Source of the DNA: Schlesneria sp.
GTDB lineage: Bacteria > Planctomycetota > Planctomycetia > Planctomycetales > Planctomycetaceae
NCBI GenBank assembly: GCA_025353525.1
Contig: JANXOO010000886.1
Span: forward strand, 1 to 5,820
Reading direction: 5' to 3'
DNA: 5,820 bases
How positions within the stretch are numbered: the first letter of the stretch is position 1; every line of letters begins with the position of its first letter. The notes below the pieces were generated by a model. That model did not search any database. It saw only the letters and a program-made list of their open reading frames with translations, and was not told the origin of the DNA. A program made the position numbers and the translations under genes. Positions 4,977 to 5,820 of the stretch are shown piece by piece.

Positions 4977-5820
4977 ATGAACGCGATTCTGGAATTCATA
5001 CAACATCAACTGGCCACCAATCAATTGTTTGGTGGCGGACTGATCCTGATGCTCGGTGGCGGATTGCTTGCGTATTTCCGGGAAGTCCCCTCACGCATCT
5101 GGCAGTGGATGCGCCGGCGCTGGCTGATCGAAATTGATATTCTGGATCGTGATCCTGCTTTCGAATGGGTCGACAAATGGTTAGCTCAACATGCGTATTC
5201 ACGAAATCGGGCTCGCAGCCTGACTGTCAAGACGGTTTACGTTGACTACAGCGAACGTCAGGCCGATCCAACGATCGATGCCCGTCCGCGGATCCTGTTT
5301 TCGCCTGCTCCCGGCGAACACATTTTCTTCTATCGCGGCCGATTAGTCATCCTGAATCGCGTTCGGCCCAAACCTGATGCGTCGAATTCGCAGCCAATCA
5401 ATGCGCGAGAATCGTTCGCAATCCACATTTTCAGTCGTGATCGAAGTATTGCCCGGCAACTGATTGAAGATGCTCGCGATGTCGCATTGCCCCCCGGTGA
5501 CAATCGGCTTGTCCTTTATCGAGCCTCGTATTCGTCGTGGGACGAACAGAACAAGCGTCTGCCCCGACCTCCGGAATCAGTCGTGTTGCGAGCCGGTTTG
5601 ATGGAAAGCCTGATCGGCGATATCCGCGACTTTCTTGTTCGCCGATCCTGGTACGTCGAACGAGGAATTCCATATCGTCGGGGCTATTTGCTATATGGTC
5701 CGCCCGGCACGGGAAAAAGTTCTGCGGTTCTGGCGATTGCGTCGGCGTTGAAGATGGACATCGCCATACTGAGTCTTGCCAATTCGTCGCTGGACGATGA
5801 CGATCTCTGTCAGTTACTGG
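4977..5820 (+). CDS. BCS1-like membrane-anchored AAA+ ATPase, N-terminal part, cut by window edge
   Basis: From ATG 4977 the frame stays open for 281 codons to the window end. A TAG directly precedes the ATG, so no longer in-frame version exists; GGA eight bases upstream is a weak ribosome site. Residues about 18-34 (FGGGLILMLGGGLLAYF) form a single glycine-rich membrane helix. Basic RRR residues then begin a domain of about 170 residues that fits the BCS1 N-terminal region (WLAQHAYSRNRARSL; FFYRGRLVILNRVR; SFAIHIFSRDRSIARQLIED). The AAA+ module begins near residue 200 with VLRAGLMESLIGDIRDFL and WYVERGIPYRRGYLLYG, then Walker A GPPGTGKS at 241-248 and ALKMDIAILSLANSSLDDDD. This order (helix, BCS1 domain, AAA+) is that of mitochondrial Bcs1, which moves the folded Rieske protein across the inner membrane. 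Walker B, the arginine finger and the C-terminus are outside the window. The bacterial substrate is unknown; protein translocation or remodelling at the membrane is inference. Confidence 0.88.
   Translation, partial: MNAILEFIQHQLATNQLFGGGLILMLGGGLLAYFREVPSRIWQWMRRRWLIEIDILDRDPAFEWVDKWLAQHAYSRNRARSLTVKTVYVDYSERQADPTIDARPRILFSPAPGEHIFFYRGRLVILNRVRPKPDASNSQPINARESFAIHIFSRDRSIARQLIEDARDVALPPGDNRLVLYRASYSSWDEQNKRLPRPPESVVLRAGLMESLIGDIRDFLVRRSWYVERGIPYRRGYLLYGPPGTGKSSAVLAIASALKMDIAILSLANSSLDDDDLCQLL
5013..5036. repeat. 24-bp near-perfect palindrome inside the first codons of the BCS1-like gene
   Basis: GCCACCAA (5013-5020) is the exact reverse complement of TTGGTGGC (5029-5036), and the centre CAATTG is itself palindromic. 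Eleven of twelve base pairs match; only T5021/T5028 fails. It covers codons 13-20, starting 36 bases after the A of the start codon. In RNA it can form an 8-bp hairpin with an 8-base loop; in DNA it has the form of an operator. Confidence 0.75.

Noticed and set aside
4743..5024. 93-codon minus-strand frame over the start of the BCS1-like gene
   Set aside because: It overlaps the clearly coding plus-strand start, has no domain and no sensible context.

Overview
The window looks like a planctomycete chromosome segment (order Planctomycetales by overall feel; this is inference from gene content, not a marker gene). Pointers are an M50-type membrane peptidase with a PqqD-like N-terminus beside a HlyD-type adaptor, a secreted SH3-domain protein with a disordered middle, a BCS1-like AAA+ ATPase, loosely packed genes, weak or absent Shine-Dalgarno sequences at several starts, and moderate GC content. 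No rRNA, tRNA, CRISPR array, transposase or integrase was seen.

Left part (1-2044, minus strand). The 5' part of an M50-family metallopeptidase gene runs off the left edge (1-607). Upstream of it in the same direction lies a complete periplasmic adaptor (membrane fusion) protein, 803-1765. A possible 65-codon gene (1847-2044) sits further upstream. Together they read as a minus-strand gene set for an envelope export or processing system. The inner-membrane part beyond the M50 fragment is outside the window.

Middle (2095-4589, plus strand). Diverging from this set is a secreted 455-residue SH3-domain protein (2095-3462), followed by a weak terminator-like hairpin. Next is a pyridoxal-phosphate cysteine synthase of the CysK/CysM family (3627-4589), the only clearly metabolic gene. 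Its transcript ends near a strong 16-bp inverted repeat (4618-4667).

Right part (4590-5820, plus strand). A sparse 387-bp stretch holds the inverted repeat and one doubtful 62-codon ORF. It precedes the N-terminal 281 codons of a membrane-anchored BCS1-like AAA+ ATPase, cut by the right edge just after Walker A. A 24-bp near-perfect palindrome lies inside its first codons.

The genes do not form one pathway. The best leads are the M50/adaptor pair, the bacterial BCS1-like ATPase, and the two strong dyad symmetries around 4618-4667 and 5013-5036. I found no clear evidence of a wholly new system inside the window.
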